NCBI RefSeq assembly: GCF_024721175.1
Contig: NZ_CP099401.1
Span: 62,001-126,000 of the forward strand
Length of the DNA stretch: 64,000 nucleotides
Source of the DNA: Rhizobium sp. Pop5
Lineage (GTDB): Bacteria > Pseudomonadota > Alphaproteobacteria > Rhizobiales > Rhizobiaceae
Direction: 5' to 3'
Shown here one piece after another: positions 1 to 11,634 of this stretch; within the stretch, counting starts at the first letter, position 1, and every line of letters starts with the position of its first letter. Both the position numbers and the translations under genes were made by a program. The notes under the pieces are model-generated. The model was not told where the DNA came from. It searched no databases and saw nothing but the letters and a program-made list of their open reading frames with translations.

Positions 1-302
1 AAGCGCAGCGCCCGCCGCAGCGCCTGACCGAGCGTTGGCGCATGCAGCACGCAATGACAGAGCAAAGTGAAGCTGCCGCTGCGCATCGGGTGCGCGCCCA
101 TGCCGAAGAATTCGTCGTCGAGTTCGGCGGCGATCGCCAGCCACAGCGCGCCATAGGTCTCCGCCGAAACCGGACGTTCGACTAGAGATGGCAGTCCGAC
201 CTGCGCAAGGATCGGTTCCGTCGGTTTGCCGAGCCGCCGCAGGCTGTCGAGCGCCTCCTCGACGAAGCCAGGCGCGATCATGCGTCGCTCGATCTCGGCC
301 AT
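1..302 (-). CDS. AraC-family transcriptional regulator, N-terminal part (cut by window edge)
   Basis: About 100 residues are visible. They match the N-terminal sensor part of OruR/ArgR-like AraC regulators: a start of the type MIAPGFVEEALDSLRRLG, then LAQVGLP, then the conserved DDEFFGMGAHPMRSGSF. The DNA-binding C-terminus lies outside the window. The ATG at 302 is preferred because GGAG sits about 7 nt upstream on this strand. An in-frame ATG at 356 would add 18 residues but has no clear ribosome site. The gene diverges from the catabolic operon beginning at 438, so it is the likely regulator of that operon. The effector is unknown. Confidence 0.8.
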   Translation of the reverse strand, partial: MAEIERRMIAPGFVEEALDSLRRLGKPTEPILAQVGLPSLVERPVSAETYGALWLAIAAELDDEFFGMGAHPMRSGSFTLLCHCVLHAPTLGQALRRALR

Positions 303-437
303 ATAAATCTCCGCGCTATGGCAAAACTGGCCGAAATAATGGAGCAGTTCTGTCATCGCTTGCAATAGGTGAAGCGAATAGAATCGTCCCTGTCGGTCGC
401 GCCTGGAGGATAGTGCGGCGGCGAGGAGAAAAGATTC

Positions 438-1205
438 ATGCTGATCCGTGGAGCAAGTTTCATCGTGACCGGCGGCGGCTCCGGCCTGGGTGCGGCGACG
501 GCGCGCATGCTCGTGGAAGCCGGCGGGCGTGTGACGATCGCTGATCTCAATGCCGAGGCGGGCGAAGGGCTCGCTCGGGAATTCGGCAGCGATGCCCGGT
601 TCGTCAAGGCTGACGTGACCGTTGGCGACGACGGAGCTGCGGTGATTGCCGTGGCCATCGAAGCCTTCGGTAGCTTACGGGGATTGGTCAATTGCGCCGG
701 CGTGGCGCCAGCCGAAAAAGTGATCGGTCGCGACGGACCGCATCGGCTGGAGAGTTTTACGCGTACCATCAGCATCAACCTCGTCGGTACGTTCAATATG
801 ATCCGGCTTGCCGCCGCCGCGATCCAGAATACGGAGCCGGATGGCGAAGGCGAACGCGGCGTGATCGTCAATACCGCCTCGGCCGCCGCCTTCGACGGCC
901 AGATCGGCCAGGCCGCCTATGCCGCCTCCAAGGGTGGGGTAGCGGCGATGACCTTGCCGATCGCCCGCGAGCTTGCCCGTCACGGCATCCGCGTCGTATC
1001 GATTGCGCCCGGCATTTTCGAAACGCCGATGATGGCCGGCATGCCGGCCGAGGTTCAGACGGCGCTCGGTCAGAGCGTGCCCTTTCCGCCGCGTTTCGGC
1101 CGGCCGGCAGAATTTGCCGGGCTGGTGCGTCACATCTTTGAGAACAACATGCTGAACGGCGAGGTCATTCGTCTCGACGGCGCATTGCGGATGGGCGCGC
1201 GCTGA
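438..1205 (+). CDS. SDR-family dehydrogenase, 3-hydroxy-2-methylbutyryl-CoA dehydrogenase type
   Basis: A 255-residue short-chain dehydrogenase. The NAD-binding glycine motif GGGSGLGAA lies near residue 12 and the YxxxK catalytic pair is Tyr161/Lys165 (YAASK), preceded by the serine in NTASA. The length and the [12 protein letters not shown] stretch resemble the HSD17B10/FadB2-like type II 3-hydroxyacyl-CoA dehydrogenases. A strong site (GAGGAG) precedes the ATG. It is first in a tightly spaced operon with a thiolase, an acyl-CoA dehydrogenase and the branched-chain keto acid dehydrogenase. The likely reaction is therefore oxidation of 2-methyl-3-hydroxybutyryl-CoA in isoleucine breakdown. 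Substrate is inferred from context; SDR membership is certain. Confidence 0.85.
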   Translation: MLIRGASFIVTGGGSGLGAATARMLVEAGGRVTIADLNAEAGEGLAREFGSDARFVKADVTVGDDGAAVIAVAIEAFGSLRGLVNCAGVAPAEKVIGRDGPHRLESFTRTISINLVGTFNMIRLAAAAIQNTEPDGEGERGVIVNTASAAAFDGQIGQAAYAASKGGVAAMTLPIARELARHGIRVVSIAPGIFETPMMAGMPAEVQTALGQSVPFPPRFGRPAEFAGLVRHIFENNMLNGEVIRLDGALRMGAR

Positions 1206-1226
1206 GCTTCGCCCGGAGGAGGAAAG

Positions 1227-2414
1227 ATGGCATTGCAGGACCCCATCGTCATCGTCGGTGCGGCGCGTACGCCGATCGGCAGCTTTCAAGGCGAGCTGAA
1301 GGACGCCACCGCACCCGAACTCGGAGCGACGGCGATCCGCGCAGCACTCGAGCGCAGCCGCGTCGCCGCCGAGGCGATCGAGGAGGTTGTCTTCGGCTGC
1401 GTGTTGCCGGCGGGTCAAGGCCAGGCACCGGCGCGACAGGCGGCGATCCATGCCGGCCTGCCCTTTTCGACCGGGGCCAGCACCGTCAACAAGATGTGCG
1501 GTTCGGGCATGAAGGCGGTCATGATGGCCCATGACCTGATCACCGTCGGCAGCGCTTCGATTGCGATAGCAGGCGGCATGGAAAGCATGACGAATGCGCC
1601 CTATCTCCTTGACAAGGCCCGCGGCGGCTACAGGCTCGGCCATGGGCGTGTCGTGGATCACATGTTCTTCGATGGGCTGGAGGATGCTTATGACAAGGGG
1701 CGCTTGATGGGCAGCTTCGCGGAGGATTGCGCTGAGGCCTATCAGTTCACGCGCGAGGCGCAGGATGCCTACGCCATCGCCTCGCTGACGCGGGCGCAGA
1801 AGGCGATTGCGGAAGGCTGTTTCGACCGCGAGATCGTGCCGGTGACGGCCAAGTCAGGCAAATCAGAGCAGGTGGCGAGCCGTGACGAACAGCCGGGCAA
1901 GGCGAAGCCAGACAAGATCCCGATGCTGAAACCCGCCTTCCGCGAAGGCGGCACGGTAACGGCCGCCAATTCCAGCTCGATCTCCGACGGCGCGGCAGCG
2001 CTGGTGCTGATGCGCCGTTCCGAGGCCGAGCATCGCGGCCTGACGCCGCTCGCCACCATCCTCGGCCATGCCACCCATTCGCAGGCGCCCAATCTTTTCG
2101 CCACCGCGCCGATCGGCGCACTGCAGAAGCTCTCCGATCGGACCGGCCTGGCGCTTTCGGATATCGACCTTCTCGAAATCAACGAGGCCTTCGCTGTCGT
2201 CGCCATGGCGGCGATGCGCGATCTAAACCTGCCGCATGAAAAGGTAAACGTGCATGGCGGGGCCTGCGCGCTCGGCCATCCGATCGGCGCCTCGGGAGCA
2301 CGCATCCTGGTGACGCTGCTTTCGGCGCTGGAGCGCTACGGCCTGAAGCGCGGGATGGCTGCGCTCTGCATCGGCGGCGGCGAAGCGACGGCCGTCGCCA
2401 TCGAGCGGCGCTAG
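1227..2414 (+). CDS. acetyl-CoA acetyltransferase (thiolase)
   Basis: A 395-residue thiolase of normal length. All catalytic residues are visible: the acyl-accepting Cys91 in [10 protein letters not shown], His351 in GHPIGASG, and Cys381 in CIGGGEA. It begins 21 bp after the SDR stop, with GGAGGA upstream. Biosynthetic and degradative thiolases are hard to tell apart by sequence. In this operon the natural reaction is cleavage of 2-methylacetoacetyl-CoA to acetyl-CoA and propionyl-CoA, the last step of isoleucine oxidation. A general acetoacetyl-CoA role is also possible. Confidence 0.9.
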   Translation: MALQDPIVIVGAARTPIGSFQGELKDATAPELGATAIRAALERSRVAAEAIEEVVFGCVLPAGQGQAPARQAAIHAGLPFSTGASTVNKMCGSGMKAVMMAHDLITVGSASIAIAGGMESMTNAPYLLDKARGGYRLGHGRVVDHMFFDGLEDAYDKGRLMGSFAEDCAEAYQFTREAQDAYAIASLTRAQKAIAEGCFDREIVPVTAKSGKSEQVASRDEQPGKAKPDKIPMLKPAFREGGTVTAANSSSISDGAAALVLMRRSEAEHRGLTPLATILGHATHSQAPNLFATAPIGALQKLSDRTGLALSDIDLLEINEAFAVVAMAAMRDLNLPHEKVNVHGGACALGHPIGASGARILVTLLSALERYGLKRGMAALCIGGGEATAVAIERR

Positions 2415-2430
2415 CTGGGAGGGGAGCCAC

Positions 2431-3558
2431 ATGATTCTTTCCGAACTCCAGCAGCAGATCTCGGATCTCGCCCGCGATTTTGCCCGCGACCGGCTGGCGC
2501 CGGGGGCGGCGAAGCGCGACCGGGAGCATCTCTTCCCGCGCGAGGAGCTGAAGGAGATGGGCGAACTCGGTCTGCTCGGCATGCTGGTGCCGGAAGCCTA
2601 TGGCGGATCGGACACGGGTGTCATCGCCTACGCCGCCGCACTCGAGGAAATTGCCGCCGGCGACGGGCCTTGCTCGACGATCATGAGCGTACACAGCTCC
2701 GTCGGCTGCGTGCCGATCCTGAAATTCGGCACCGAAGAGCAGCGGCAGCGTTTCCTGCCGAAGCTCGCGATGGGCGAATGGATCGGCGGCTTTGCGCTTA
2801 CCGAGCCGCAGGCCGGTTCCGATGCCTCGAACCTGAAAACCCGAGCCCGGCGTGACGGCGACCACTACGTGATCGACGGCGCCAAGCAATTCATCACCTC
2901 GGGCAAGAACGGCAATATCATCATCGTCTTCGCCGTCACCGATCCCGGCGCCGGCAAGAAGGGCATCACCGCCTTCATCGTCCCGACGGACACGCCGGGT
3001 TACGAGGTGATCCGTGTCGAAGAAAAGCTCGGGCTGCATTCCACCGATACCTGCCAGATCGCCTTCAACAATATGCGTATCCCGGCCGAATTGAGGCTCG
3101 GGGCGGAAGGCGAAGGCTATCGCATCGCGCTCGCCAATCTCGAGGGCGGGCGGATCGGCATTGCCGCGCAGGCCGTCGGCATGGCGCGGGCGGCCTTCGA
3201 GGCGGCGCGCGACTATGCCAAGGAGCGGGCGGCCTTCGGCAAGCCGATTTTCGAGCATCAGGCTGTCGCCTTCCGCCTCGCGGACATGGCGGTTCGCATC
3301 GAAGCGGCGCGCCAGCTCGTTTTTCACGCCGCCTCGCTCCGGGAGGCGGAGCTTCCCTGTCTGTCGGAAGCCTCGATGGCGAAGCTCTTTGCCTCGGAGA
3401 TGGCCGAGCGCGTCTGTTCCGATGCGATCCAGATCCACGGCGGCTACGGCTACATGGCCGACTATCCGGTCGAGCGCATCTATCGCGATGTGCGCATCTG
3501 CCAGATCTATGAGGGAACGAGCGACGTGCAGCGTATGGTGATTGCCCGCAATCTGTAG
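2431..3558 (+). CDS. acyl-CoA dehydrogenase (short/branched-chain type)
   Basis: A 375-residue flavin acyl-CoA dehydrogenase with the N-terminal helical, middle beta and C-terminal helical domains in usual order. The signature [13 protein letters not shown] (near residue 120) lines the FAD site and the catalytic base is Glu361 in YEGTSDVQ. The motif [16 protein letters not shown] is typical. It follows the thiolase by 16 bp and precedes bkdA1 by 63 bp. It would introduce the alpha-beta double bond into 2-methylbutyryl-CoA or isobutyryl-CoA made by the downstream complex. Exact chain preference is inferred only from the operon. Confidence 0.88.
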   Translation: MILSELQQQISDLARDFARDRLAPGAAKRDREHLFPREELKEMGELGLLGMLVPEAYGGSDTGVIAYAAALEEIAAGDGPCSTIMSVHSSVGCVPILKFGTEEQRQRFLPKLAMGEWIGGFALTEPQAGSDASNLKTRARRDGDHYVIDGAKQFITSGKNGNIIIVFAVTDPGAGKKGITAFIVPTDTPGYEVIRVEEKLGLHSTDTCQIAFNNMRIPAELRLGAEGEGYRIALANLEGGRIGIAAQAVGMARAAFEAARDYAKERAAFGKPIFEHQAVAFRLADMAVRIEAARQLVFHAASLREAELPCLSEASMAKLFASEMAERVCSDAIQIHGGYGYMADYPVERIYRDVRICQIYEGTSDVQRMVIARNL

Positions 3559-3564
3559 GAATGA

Positions 3565-4854
<1,290 letters not shown>

Positions 4855-4855
4855 C

Positions 4856-5869
4856 ATGGCCAGGATGACGATGATCGAGGCCGTGCGCAGCGCCATGGAC
4901 GTCTCGATGGCGAAGGACGACAATGTCGTCGTTTTCGGTGAGGATGTCGGTTATTTCGGCGGTGTCTTCCGCTCGACGCAGGGCCTGCAGGCAAAATACG
5001 GCAGGACGCGCTGCTTCGACACGCCGATCAGCGAATCCGGCATCGTCGGCACGGCAATCGGCATGGCCGCCTATGGGCTGAAGCCCTGTGTCGAGATCCA
5101 GTTCGCCGATTATATGTACCCGGCCTATGACCAGCTGACGCAGGAGGCTGCGCGCATCCGCTACCGGTCGAATGGCGATTTTACCTGCCCGATCGTCGTG
5201 CGTATGCCGACAGGCGGCGGCATCTTCGGCGGCCAGACGCACAGCCAGAGCCCGGAGGCGCTATTCACCCATGTCTGCGGCTTGAAGGTGATCGTGCCTT
5301 CCAATCCCTATGACGCCAAGGGCTTGCTGATCGCGGCGATCGAGGACCCCGATCCCGTCATGTTCCTCGAGCCGAAGCGGCTCTATAACGGCCCCTTCGA
5401 TGGCCATCACGAGCGACCGGTGACACCCTGGTCGAAACATGATCTCGGCGAGGTACCCGACGGCCATTACACGATCCCGATCGGCAAGGCCGAGGTGCGG
5501 CGCGCGGGGTCGGCGGTGACGGTTGTCGCCTATGGCACGATGGTGCATGTGGCTCTCGCGGCGGCCGAGGATGCCGGCATCGATGCCGAGGTGATCGATC
5601 TCAGGAGCCTGCTGCCGCTCGATCTCGATACGATCGTCAAATCGGTCACCAAGACCGGGCGCTGCGTCGTGGTGCACGAGGCGACCTTGACGTCGGGCTT
5701 CGGCGCCGAGGTCGTGGCGCTGGTGCAGGAACATTGCTTCTATCATCTCGAAGCGCCTGTTGTGCGCGTTGCCGGCTGGGATACACCCTATCCGCATGCG
5801 CAGGAGTGGGACTATTTCCCCGGTCCCGGCCGGGTCGGACGGGCGCTTGCCGAAGTCATGGAGGCCTGA
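4856..5869 (+). CDS. bkdA2: branched-chain 2-oxo acid dehydrogenase E1 beta subunit
   Basis: A 337-residue transketolase-like beta subunit. Conserved stretches include FGEDVGYFGGVFRST near residue 24, EIQFADYMYPAYDQL near 82 and VRMPTGGGIFGGQTH near 117. The open frame extends further upstream inside bkdA1, but the ATG at 4856, one base after the bkdA1 TGA, gives the family's normal N-terminus (MARMTMIEAV). This near-overlap suggests translational coupling, which suits an alpha2-beta2 enzyme. It pairs with BkdA1 to bind thiamine diphosphate. Confidence 0.95.
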   Translation: MARMTMIEAVRSAMDVSMAKDDNVVVFGEDVGYFGGVFRSTQGLQAKYGRTRCFDTPISESGIVGTAIGMAAYGLKPCVEIQFADYMYPAYDQLTQEAARIRYRSNGDFTCPIVVRMPTGGGIFGGQTHSQSPEALFTHVCGLKVIVPSNPYDAKGLLIAAIEDPDPVMFLEPKRLYNGPFDGHHERPVTPWSKHDLGEVPDGHYTIPIGKAEVRRAGSAVTVVAYGTMVHVALAAAEDAGIDAEVIDLRSLLPLDLDTIVKSVTKTGRCVVVHEATLTSGFGAEVVALVQEHCFYHLEAPVVRVAGWDTPYPHAQEWDYFPGPGRVGRALAEVMEA

Positions 5870-5872
5870 GCC

Positions 5873-7108
5873 ATGGGCGAATTTATCATCAAGATGCCCG
5901 ATGTCGGGGAAGGGGTCGCCGAGGCCGAGCTTGTGGAATGGCATGTGAAGCCTGGAGATCCCGTCCGCGAGGACATGGTGATCGCCGCCGTGATGACCGA
6001 CAAGGCGACGGTAGAAATTCCTTCTCCCGTCGATGGCACAGTCATCTGGCTCGCTGGGGAGATTGGAGACCGGATCGCGGTGAAGGCGCCGCTGGTGCGG
6101 ATCGAGACGGCGGGAGATACCGGCGAGACTCAGCCCATGTCGATCTCGCAGACGCCGATTGCCGAAACGGCCAAGGTGGAAATTGCCAAGCCTGCGCCGA
6201 AAGCGCCAGCGCCCGTGGCGGCGCCGGTCGAAAAGCCGCTTGCCGCCCCTTCCGTGCGGCTCTTCGCCAGGGAAAGCGGTGTCGATCTGAGGCAAGTGCA
6301 GGGGAGCGGACCGGCGGGGCGTATCCTGCGCGAAGATATCGAGCAGTTCCTCGCCCAGGAGCATGGGACCTCTCCTGCAACGGTGAAAAACGGCCTTGTC
6401 AGGAAGACGGCGACCGAGGAGATCAAGCTCACCGGCCTGCGCCGCCGCATCGCCGAGAAAATGGTGCTTTCCACCTCGCGCATCCCCCACATCACCTATG
6501 TGGAAGAAGTGGATATGACCGCGCTCGAGGAGCTGCGCGCCACGATGAACGGCGACCGCAGGTCGGGTCACCCGAAGCTAACCGTTCTGCCTTTTTTGAT
6601 GCGGGCGCTGGTCAAGGCGATTTCCGAGCAGCCGGAGGTCAACGCCACCTTCGACGATGATGCCGGCATTATCACGCGTCATAGTGCCGTGCATATCGGC
6701 ATCGCCACGCAGACGCCGGCAGGCCTGACCGTGCCTGTGGTGCGGCATGCGGAAGCACGCGGCATCTGGGATTGCGCCGCCGAGATGGTCCGGCTGGCGG
6801 ATGCGGCGCGCTCGGGCACGGCGACACGCGATGAGCTTACTGGCTCCACCATCACCATCAGCTCGCTCGGCGCGCTCGGCGGCATCGTTTCGACGCCCGT
6901 CATCAATCATCCCGAGGTGGCGATCATCGGCGTTAACAAGATTGCCACGCGGCCGGTCTGGGACGGCACGCAGTTCGTGCCGCGCAAGATGATGAACCTC
7001 TCCTCCAGCTTTGATCATCGCATCATCGACGGCTGGGATGCGGCGACCTTCGTTCAGCGCATCCGCACGCTCCTCGAAACACCGGCGCTCATTTTCATCG
7101 AAGGCTGA
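5873..7108 (+). CDS. bkdB: lipoamide acyltransferase (E2) of branched-chain 2-oxo acid dehydrogenase
   Basis: A 411-residue E2 subunit with a single lipoyl domain, whose lipoylated lysine is Lys44 in [11 protein letters not shown]. An Ala/Pro-rich linker follows at about 95-125. Next is a peripheral subunit-binding domain ([13 protein letters not shown]...[11 protein letters not shown], about 127-165), then the catalytic acyltransferase domain ending in [14 protein letters not shown] with His382 and Asp386. It starts 3 nt after the bkdA2 stop. It moves branched acyl groups from E1 to CoA and delivers reduced lipoamide to LpdV. Confidence 0.95.
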   Translation: MGEFIIKMPDVGEGVAEAELVEWHVKPGDPVREDMVIAAVMTDKATVEIPSPVDGTVIWLAGEIGDRIAVKAPLVRIETAGDTGETQPMSISQTPIAETAKVEIAKPAPKAPAPVAAPVEKPLAAPSVRLFARESGVDLRQVQGSGPAGRILREDIEQFLAQEHGTSPATVKNGLVRKTATEEIKLTGLRRRIAEKMVLSTSRIPHITYVEEVDMTALEELRATMNGDRRSGHPKLTVLPFLMRALVKAISEQPEVNATFDDDAGIITRHSAVHIGIATQTPAGLTVPVVRHAEARGIWDCAAEMVRLADAARSGTATRDELTGSTITISSLGALGGIVSTPVINHPEVAIIGVNKIATRPVWDGTQFVPRKMMNLSSSFDHRIIDGWDAATFVQRIRTLLETPALIFIEG

Positions 7109-7111
7109 CCT

Positions 7112-8509
7112 ATGAAAGAGATTGTCTGCAAGCTCCTCGTCATCGGCGCCGGCCCGGGCGGCTATGTCTGCGCCATCCGCGCCGGCCAGCTCGGCATCGA
7201 TACCGTCATCGTCGAGGCAGGCAAACCGGGCGGCACCTGCCTGACGGTCGGCTGCATTCCCTCCAAGGCGCTGATCCATGCCGCCGAGGAATTCGATGCG
7301 ACGCAGAAGATGCTCGCCGGCAAAAACCCGATGGGTATCCGCATCGAAGGTGCCTCGATCGATTTGGCAAGGACGATCGCCTGGAAGGATGGTATCGTCG
7401 GCCGGCTGACCGGCGGCGTCTCGGGACTGTTGCAGAAAGCCCGCGTCAAGATCGTCCACGGCCGGGCCCGTTTCCGCGACGGCAAGACGGTGGAGGTGGA
7501 GACCGAAATCGGCCAGCAGATTATTCGCGCCGAAACCGTTGTGATTGCCACCGGTTCCGATCCGGTGGAACTCGCCAGCCTCCCCTTCGGCGGTCGTGTC
7601 ATCTCCTCGACCGAGGCGCTGTCGCTAACGGCACTGCCAAACAAGCTCGTCGTGGTCGGTGGCGGTTATATCGGGCTGGAGCTCGGGACGGCCTTTTCAA
7701 AGATGGGCTCCGAGGTGACTGTCGTCGAGGCAACGCCGCAGGTGCTACCGCTCTATGATGCGGAGCTGGTGCGTCCCGTGATGCGCAAGCTGACCGAGAG
7801 CGGCATACGCGTGCTGACGGGTGCGAAGGCGATGGGTCTCGCCGACAATGGTGAGGCATTGATCGTCGAAACGTCGGATGGCCGACGTGAAACCCTGCCG
7901 GCGGATCGCGTCCTCGTCACCGTCGGCCGCCGGCCGAGGACGGCGGGCTCGGGGCTCGAAGAGCTCGATCTCGATCGCGCCGGCCCTTATCTCAGGATCG
8001 ACGACCGATGCCGCACCTCGATGCGCGGTATCTACGCGATCGGCGACGTAACCGGCGAACCGATGCTCGCCCATCGGGCCATGGCGCAAGGAGAAATGGT
8101 GGCGGAAATTATTGCGGGCAAGAAACGCGCCTGGGATAAGCGCTGTATTCCTGCCATCTGCTTTTCCGACCCCGAGATCGTCAGTGCCGGCCTCTCGCCG
8201 GCCGAGGCGCGGGCTCAGGGATATGAGATCCGCACCGGCCAGTTTCCGTTCAGCGCCAATGGGCGTGCGATGACGATGCTGTCCGAAGACGGCTTCGTGC
8301 GAGTCGTGGCGCGTGCCGACACCAATCTGGTTCTCGGCCTGCAGGCGGTGGGGGCAGGGGTTTCCGAACTCTCGGCGGCGTTTGCCCTGGCGATCGAGAT
8401 GGGCGCGCGCCTCGAAGATATCGCTGGCACCATCCACGCGCATCCGACCCGCAGCGAAGCGATCATGGAGGCGGCAGCGAAGGCATTGGGGAGCGCGCTG
8501 CATATTTGA
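7112..8509 (+). CDS. lpdV: dihydrolipoyl dehydrogenase (E3) of the branched-chain complex
   Basis: A 465-residue flavoprotein. The FAD motif GAGPGGYVCAIRAGQLG is near residue 12 and the redox-active disulfide Cys43/Cys48 is in GTCLTVGCIPSKALIH. The usual residue between the cysteines is Asn; here Thr replaces it. The NAD motif VVGGGYIGLELG lies near 185 and the catalytic His-Glu pair is in HAHPTRSEA near the C-terminus. It starts 3 nt after bkdB and is the last gene of the operon. It reoxidises the E2 lipoamide with NAD+. Confidence 0.95.
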   Translation: MKEIVCKLLVIGAGPGGYVCAIRAGQLGIDTVIVEAGKPGGTCLTVGCIPSKALIHAAEEFDATQKMLAGKNPMGIRIEGASIDLARTIAWKDGIVGRLTGGVSGLLQKARVKIVHGRARFRDGKTVEVETEIGQQIIRAETVVIATGSDPVELASLPFGGRVISSTEALSLTALPNKLVVVGGGYIGLELGTAFSKMGSEVTVVEATPQVLPLYDAELVRPVMRKLTESGIRVLTGAKAMGLADNGEALIVETSDGRRETLPADRVLVTVGRRPRTAGSGLEELDLDRAGPYLRIDDRCRTSMRGIYAIGDVTGEPMLAHRAMAQGEMVAEIIAGKKRAWDKRCIPAICFSDPEIVSAGLSPAEARAQGYEIRTGQFPFSANGRAMTMLSEDGFVRVVARADTNLVLGLQAVGAGVSELSAAFALAIEMGARLEDIAGTIHAHPTRSEAIMEAAAKALGSALHI

Positions 8510-8794
8510 GGCGATCCCGATGACGTCGCAGATCCTCGATAAACAGGCTCCGAATATCGTCCAGCGATGGAAGGCCGACAGAACCGTCGCGATAAGCGGG
8601 CTTATCGAATAAGCCTTAAGTTATTTGGCTAAATGTATTGCATCAAACGGAGAATCCGACCCAAGCGCAATATGCCATTTTGAAGGTAGGGATCAGGCGC
8701 CGTCTTTCCATGACATCGTATAGTTGACGCGGAAACGCTTTTTGACGATACGGCGGAGCGATGCCGGTGCTAAGACGGCGCGGAGCTGGGAAGT
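8510..8794. other. intergenic region after lpdV with a short dyad
   Basis: No convincing gene. A 30-codon open frame at 8521-8613 (MTSQILDKQAPNIVQRWK...) may be a remnant. An 8-bp inverted repeat at 8590-8597 and 8600-8607 (CGATAAGC/GCTTATCG, 2-nt centre) lies 80 bp after lpdV. Its loop is too short for a good hairpin and it lacks a T run, so a protein-binding dyad is as likely as a terminator. The region should also hold the promoter for the sugar transferase. Confidence 0.4.
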
Positions 8795-9361
8795 ATGAGT
8801 TTGAAACGAGTGGTGGATTTTCTCCTGGCGGTGATCGCGTCGCTGATACTGCTTATTCCAAGCCTTATCGTCGCTCTTTGTGTTCGCCTTACATCGCCGG
8901 GACCGATCCTTTATTGGTCAAAACGCGTCGGACGTTTCAATCAGATCTTCCTGATGCCGAAATTTCGCAGCATGCGCATCGACACGCCGACGGTTGCCAC
9001 GCATCTGCTCGAAAATCCTGACCTGTTCCTGACGCCCATCGGCTCGTTTCTGCGCAAATCCAGCCTCGACGAATTGCCACAGCTCTGGTGCATTCTTGCG
9101 GGGAAGATGAGTTTCGTGGGACCACGACCGGCGCTGTATAATCAATATGATCTGATCGAATTGCGAACGGCCTACGGCGTCGACAGGCTCCTGCCTGGAT
9201 TGACGGGGTGGGCGCAGATCAATGGGCGCGACGAATTGCCGATTCCCGAAAAGGTGAAATTCGATGTCGAATATCTCAATAGGCGCTCATTCGGCTTCGA
9301 CATGCGCATTCTGCTTCTCACCGCCGGCAAGGTGATCCGCCGAAAGGGAATAACGCATTAA
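8795..9361 (+). CDS. sugar transferase (polyprenyl-phosphate sugar-1-phosphate transferase)
   Basis: A 188-residue small monotopic phosphoglycosyl transferase, PglC-like in size, without the long multi-pass N-terminus of WbaP. A hydrophobic re-entrant helix covers about residues 7-30, then come PKFRSMR, the catalytic Asp-Glu in SSLDELPQLW, and VGPRPALY. LPGLTGWAQINGRD follows. GGAGCTGGGAAG precedes the ATG. It would start assembly of a surface polysaccharide by loading the first sugar phosphate on the lipid carrier. The CapD-like gene that follows probably makes its nucleotide-sugar substrate. Confidence 0.9.
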   Translation: MSLKRVVDFLLAVIASLILLIPSLIVALCVRLTSPGPILYWSKRVGRFNQIFLMPKFRSMRIDTPTVATHLLENPDLFLTPIGSFLRKSSLDELPQLWCILAGKMSFVGPRPALYNQYDLIELRTAYGVDRLLPGLTGWAQINGRDELPIPEKVKFDVEYLNRRSFGFDMRILLLTAGKVIRRKGITH

Positions 9362-9484
9362 ATTACCTACTTCTGATAGATATCCGGTGCGGAAGACTAC
9401 GCTTTCCGATTATTTCAGTTGCGCTCGTTGGAGAAAATGACAAGAAGGTGGTTGTCTAATTGATCCGCGAGACGCTGGTAAGCA

Positions 9485-11503
9485 ATGCCTGAAAACACGC
9501 CCACTGAGACGCCACGCTCAGGATGGCTTTTAAAGCCGATGCAGGCGCTTGTCGGTCCACTTCTGGCGATGCCGCGTGCTGCCAAACGCGCTCTGGCTTT
9601 GCTGGTGGATGCCGGCTTTTGCGCCTTGACGATCTGGCTGGCTTACTGTTTTCGTCTCAACGAATGGACGATGCTGACGGGCGTCCAGTGGCTGCCCGTC
9701 TTCGTTTCCTTGTGCATGGCGCTTCCCATCTTCATTGTGATGGGCATGTATCGGGCAATCTTCCGGTATGCGGGCCTTGGTGCCTTCATCGCTGTTCTGA
9801 AGGCCATTGCGATCTATGGCGTCGCCTTCATGACGATATTTACGGCGCTCAGCGTCCCCGGCGTCCCGAGGACCGTCGGTATTCTCCAGCCTTTCCTGCT
9901 GTTGATCGCGATCGGGCTGTCGAGGGTGGGTATCCGTTATTGGCTTGGGGATGCTTACCAGCGTATCCTTCATAAAAATACGCTTGCCAAAATGTTGATC
10001 TACGGGGCGGGAAACGCCGGGCGGCAGCTCGCGGGCGCCTTGACGAACAGCGCCGAACTCAATGTCGTCGGCTATCTGGATGATGATCCGCGCCTCATGG
10101 GCGGCATCATGGGTGGGTTGCCGATCTATGACCCCGCCGACCTTCCGGTGCTTGTCGAGGCGCTCGGCGTGCGTGACGTGCTCCTTGCTCTTCCCTCCGC
10201 ATCGCGGCAGCGCCGCAATGAAATCCTGGAGCACATCCGCAAAGCCAGGGTGAATGTTCGCACGCTGCCGGACCTTACGGCCCTGGCTCAGGGGCGCGTC
10301 GCCGTCTCCGACATCCGTGAGCTGGAGATCGAAGATCTGCTCGGGAGAGAGGCGGTTGCGCCGCGGCAGGAATTGCTTGATAAGGCGATGCGCAACAAGG
10401 TGGTGATGGTCACGGGTGCGGGCGGCTCGATCGGCGGTGAGTTGTGCCGCCAGATCCTGCGCAACGCACCATCCAGCCTGATCCTCATCGATCAGAACGA
10501 GTTTGCGCTTTATAATATTCATGCCGAATTGCTGAAGCTGGCTGAGCTCTACGAACAGACAAGCCTGCAGATTGTTCCAATTCTCTGTTCCGTCCGCGAT
10601 CAGGATCGCATGGAACATATCATGGAGAGCTGGCGACCTCAGACGCTCTATCATGCCGCTGCCTATAAGCACGTGCCTCTTGTCGAGCATAATGCTGTGG
10701 AAGGCATCAAGAACAACGTCATGGGCACGCTGATCGCGGCACGGGCGGCGAATAAATCTGGCGTTTCGAATTTCGTACTGATCAGCACGGACAAGGCCGT
10801 GCGTCCGACAAATGTGATGGGCGCCAGCAAGAGATTGGCGGAGATGGTCCTGCAGGCGCTTGCGGCGGAGCCGAGTGCCGATAGCGTGCGAACCAACTTC
10901 TCCATGGTCCGCTTCGGAAACGTCCTCGGCTCATCCGGATCTGTCGTGCCGCTGTTCAGGCGGCAGATCAGGGAAGGCGGTCCCGTTACGCTGACACACC
11001 CGAATATTACCCGCTATTTCATGACGATTTCGGAGGCTTCGCAACTCGTCATTCAGGCGGGCGCCATGGCCGAGGGCGGAGATGTTTTCCTGCTCGACAT
11101 GGGCGAACCCGTTCGCATCGCCGATCTCGCCCGCAAGATGGTCGAGCTTTCCGGGCTGGCCGTCCGCGACAATGACAATCCTGAAGGGGATATCGAGCTT
11201 TCCGTTACCGGTCTCCGGCCCGGTGAGAAACTCTATGAAGAGCTGCTGATCGGGGATAATCCGGCGGGGACCGAACATCCTCGGATTATGAAGGCGCGTG
11301 AGGATTTCCTGCTCTGGCCCGAGCTTTCGAAAAAGCTTGCCTCGCTCACCACGACATTGGATCGAAATGACATGATCGGAGCACGAGCGATCTTGGCGGA
11401 ACTCGTCTCCGGCTATTCGTCGACGGGTGAGGTCTCGGATCTGGCTTTTACCGGCGGTGCCGAAGCCCACAGGGCAGGGGTCGGAACGTCGATCGCCAGC
11501 TAG
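9485..11503 (+). CDS. CapD/WbpM-like polysaccharide biosynthesis nucleoside-diphosphate-sugar dehydratase
   Basis: A 672-residue membrane enzyme. Four hydrophobic helices occupy about residues 30-150. They are followed by a first Rossmann domain with GAGNAGRQLAG (about 176) and a second NAD-binding domain with GAGGSIGGELC (about 312). The FlaA1/WbpM active-site stretch STDKAVRPTNVMGASKR has Met-Gly-Ala-Ser-Lys where classical SDRs have YxxxK. These enzymes make 4-keto-6-deoxy UDP-sugars from UDP-GlcNAc. Together with the sugar transferase 124 bp upstream it supplies and loads the first sugar of a surface polymer. Confidence 0.9.
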   Translation: MPENTPTETPRSGWLLKPMQALVGPLLAMPRAAKRALALLVDAGFCALTIWLAYCFRLNEWTMLTGVQWLPVFVSLCMALPIFIVMGMYRAIFRYAGLGAFIAVLKAIAIYGVAFMTIFTALSVPGVPRTVGILQPFLLLIAIGLSRVGIRYWLGDAYQRILHKNTLAKMLIYGAGNAGRQLAGALTNSAELNVVGYLDDDPRLMGGIMGGLPIYDPADLPVLVEALGVRDVLLALPSASRQRRNEILEHIRKARVNVRTLPDLTALAQGRVAVSDIRELEIEDLLGREAVAPRQELLDKAMRNKVVMVTGAGGSIGGELCRQILRNAPSSLILIDQNEFALYNIHAELLKLAELYEQTSLQIVPILCSVRDQDRMEHIMESWRPQTLYHAAAYKHVPLVEHNAVEGIKNNVMGTLIAARAANKSGVSNFVLISTDKAVRPTNVMGASKRLAEMVLQALAAEPSADSVRTNFSMVRFGNVLGSSGSVVPLFRRQIREGGPVTLTHPNITRYFMTISEASQLVIQAGAMAEGGDVFLLDMGEPVRIADLARKMVELSGLAVRDNDNPEGDIELSVTGLRPGEKLYEELLIGDNPAGTEHPRIMKAREDFLLWPELSKKLASLTTTLDRNDMIGARAILAELVSGYSSTGEVSDLAFTGGAEAHRAGVGTSIAS

Positions 11504-11634
11504 ACCGTCTTGCAAATTCATTGAATCGGGATCCCGATTTTGGCGCAAATCGGATTTGGATTGGACAAGCTACAGAGCAAGGATTGGAGGCTTCGTCGAT
11601 GACCCGCTGGCGCCGAGTATCGGCGAGGAGAAAC

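Noticed and set aside
8521..8613. 30-codon frame after lpdV
   Set aside because: Too short, no ribosome site and no match; kept only as part of the intergenic description.
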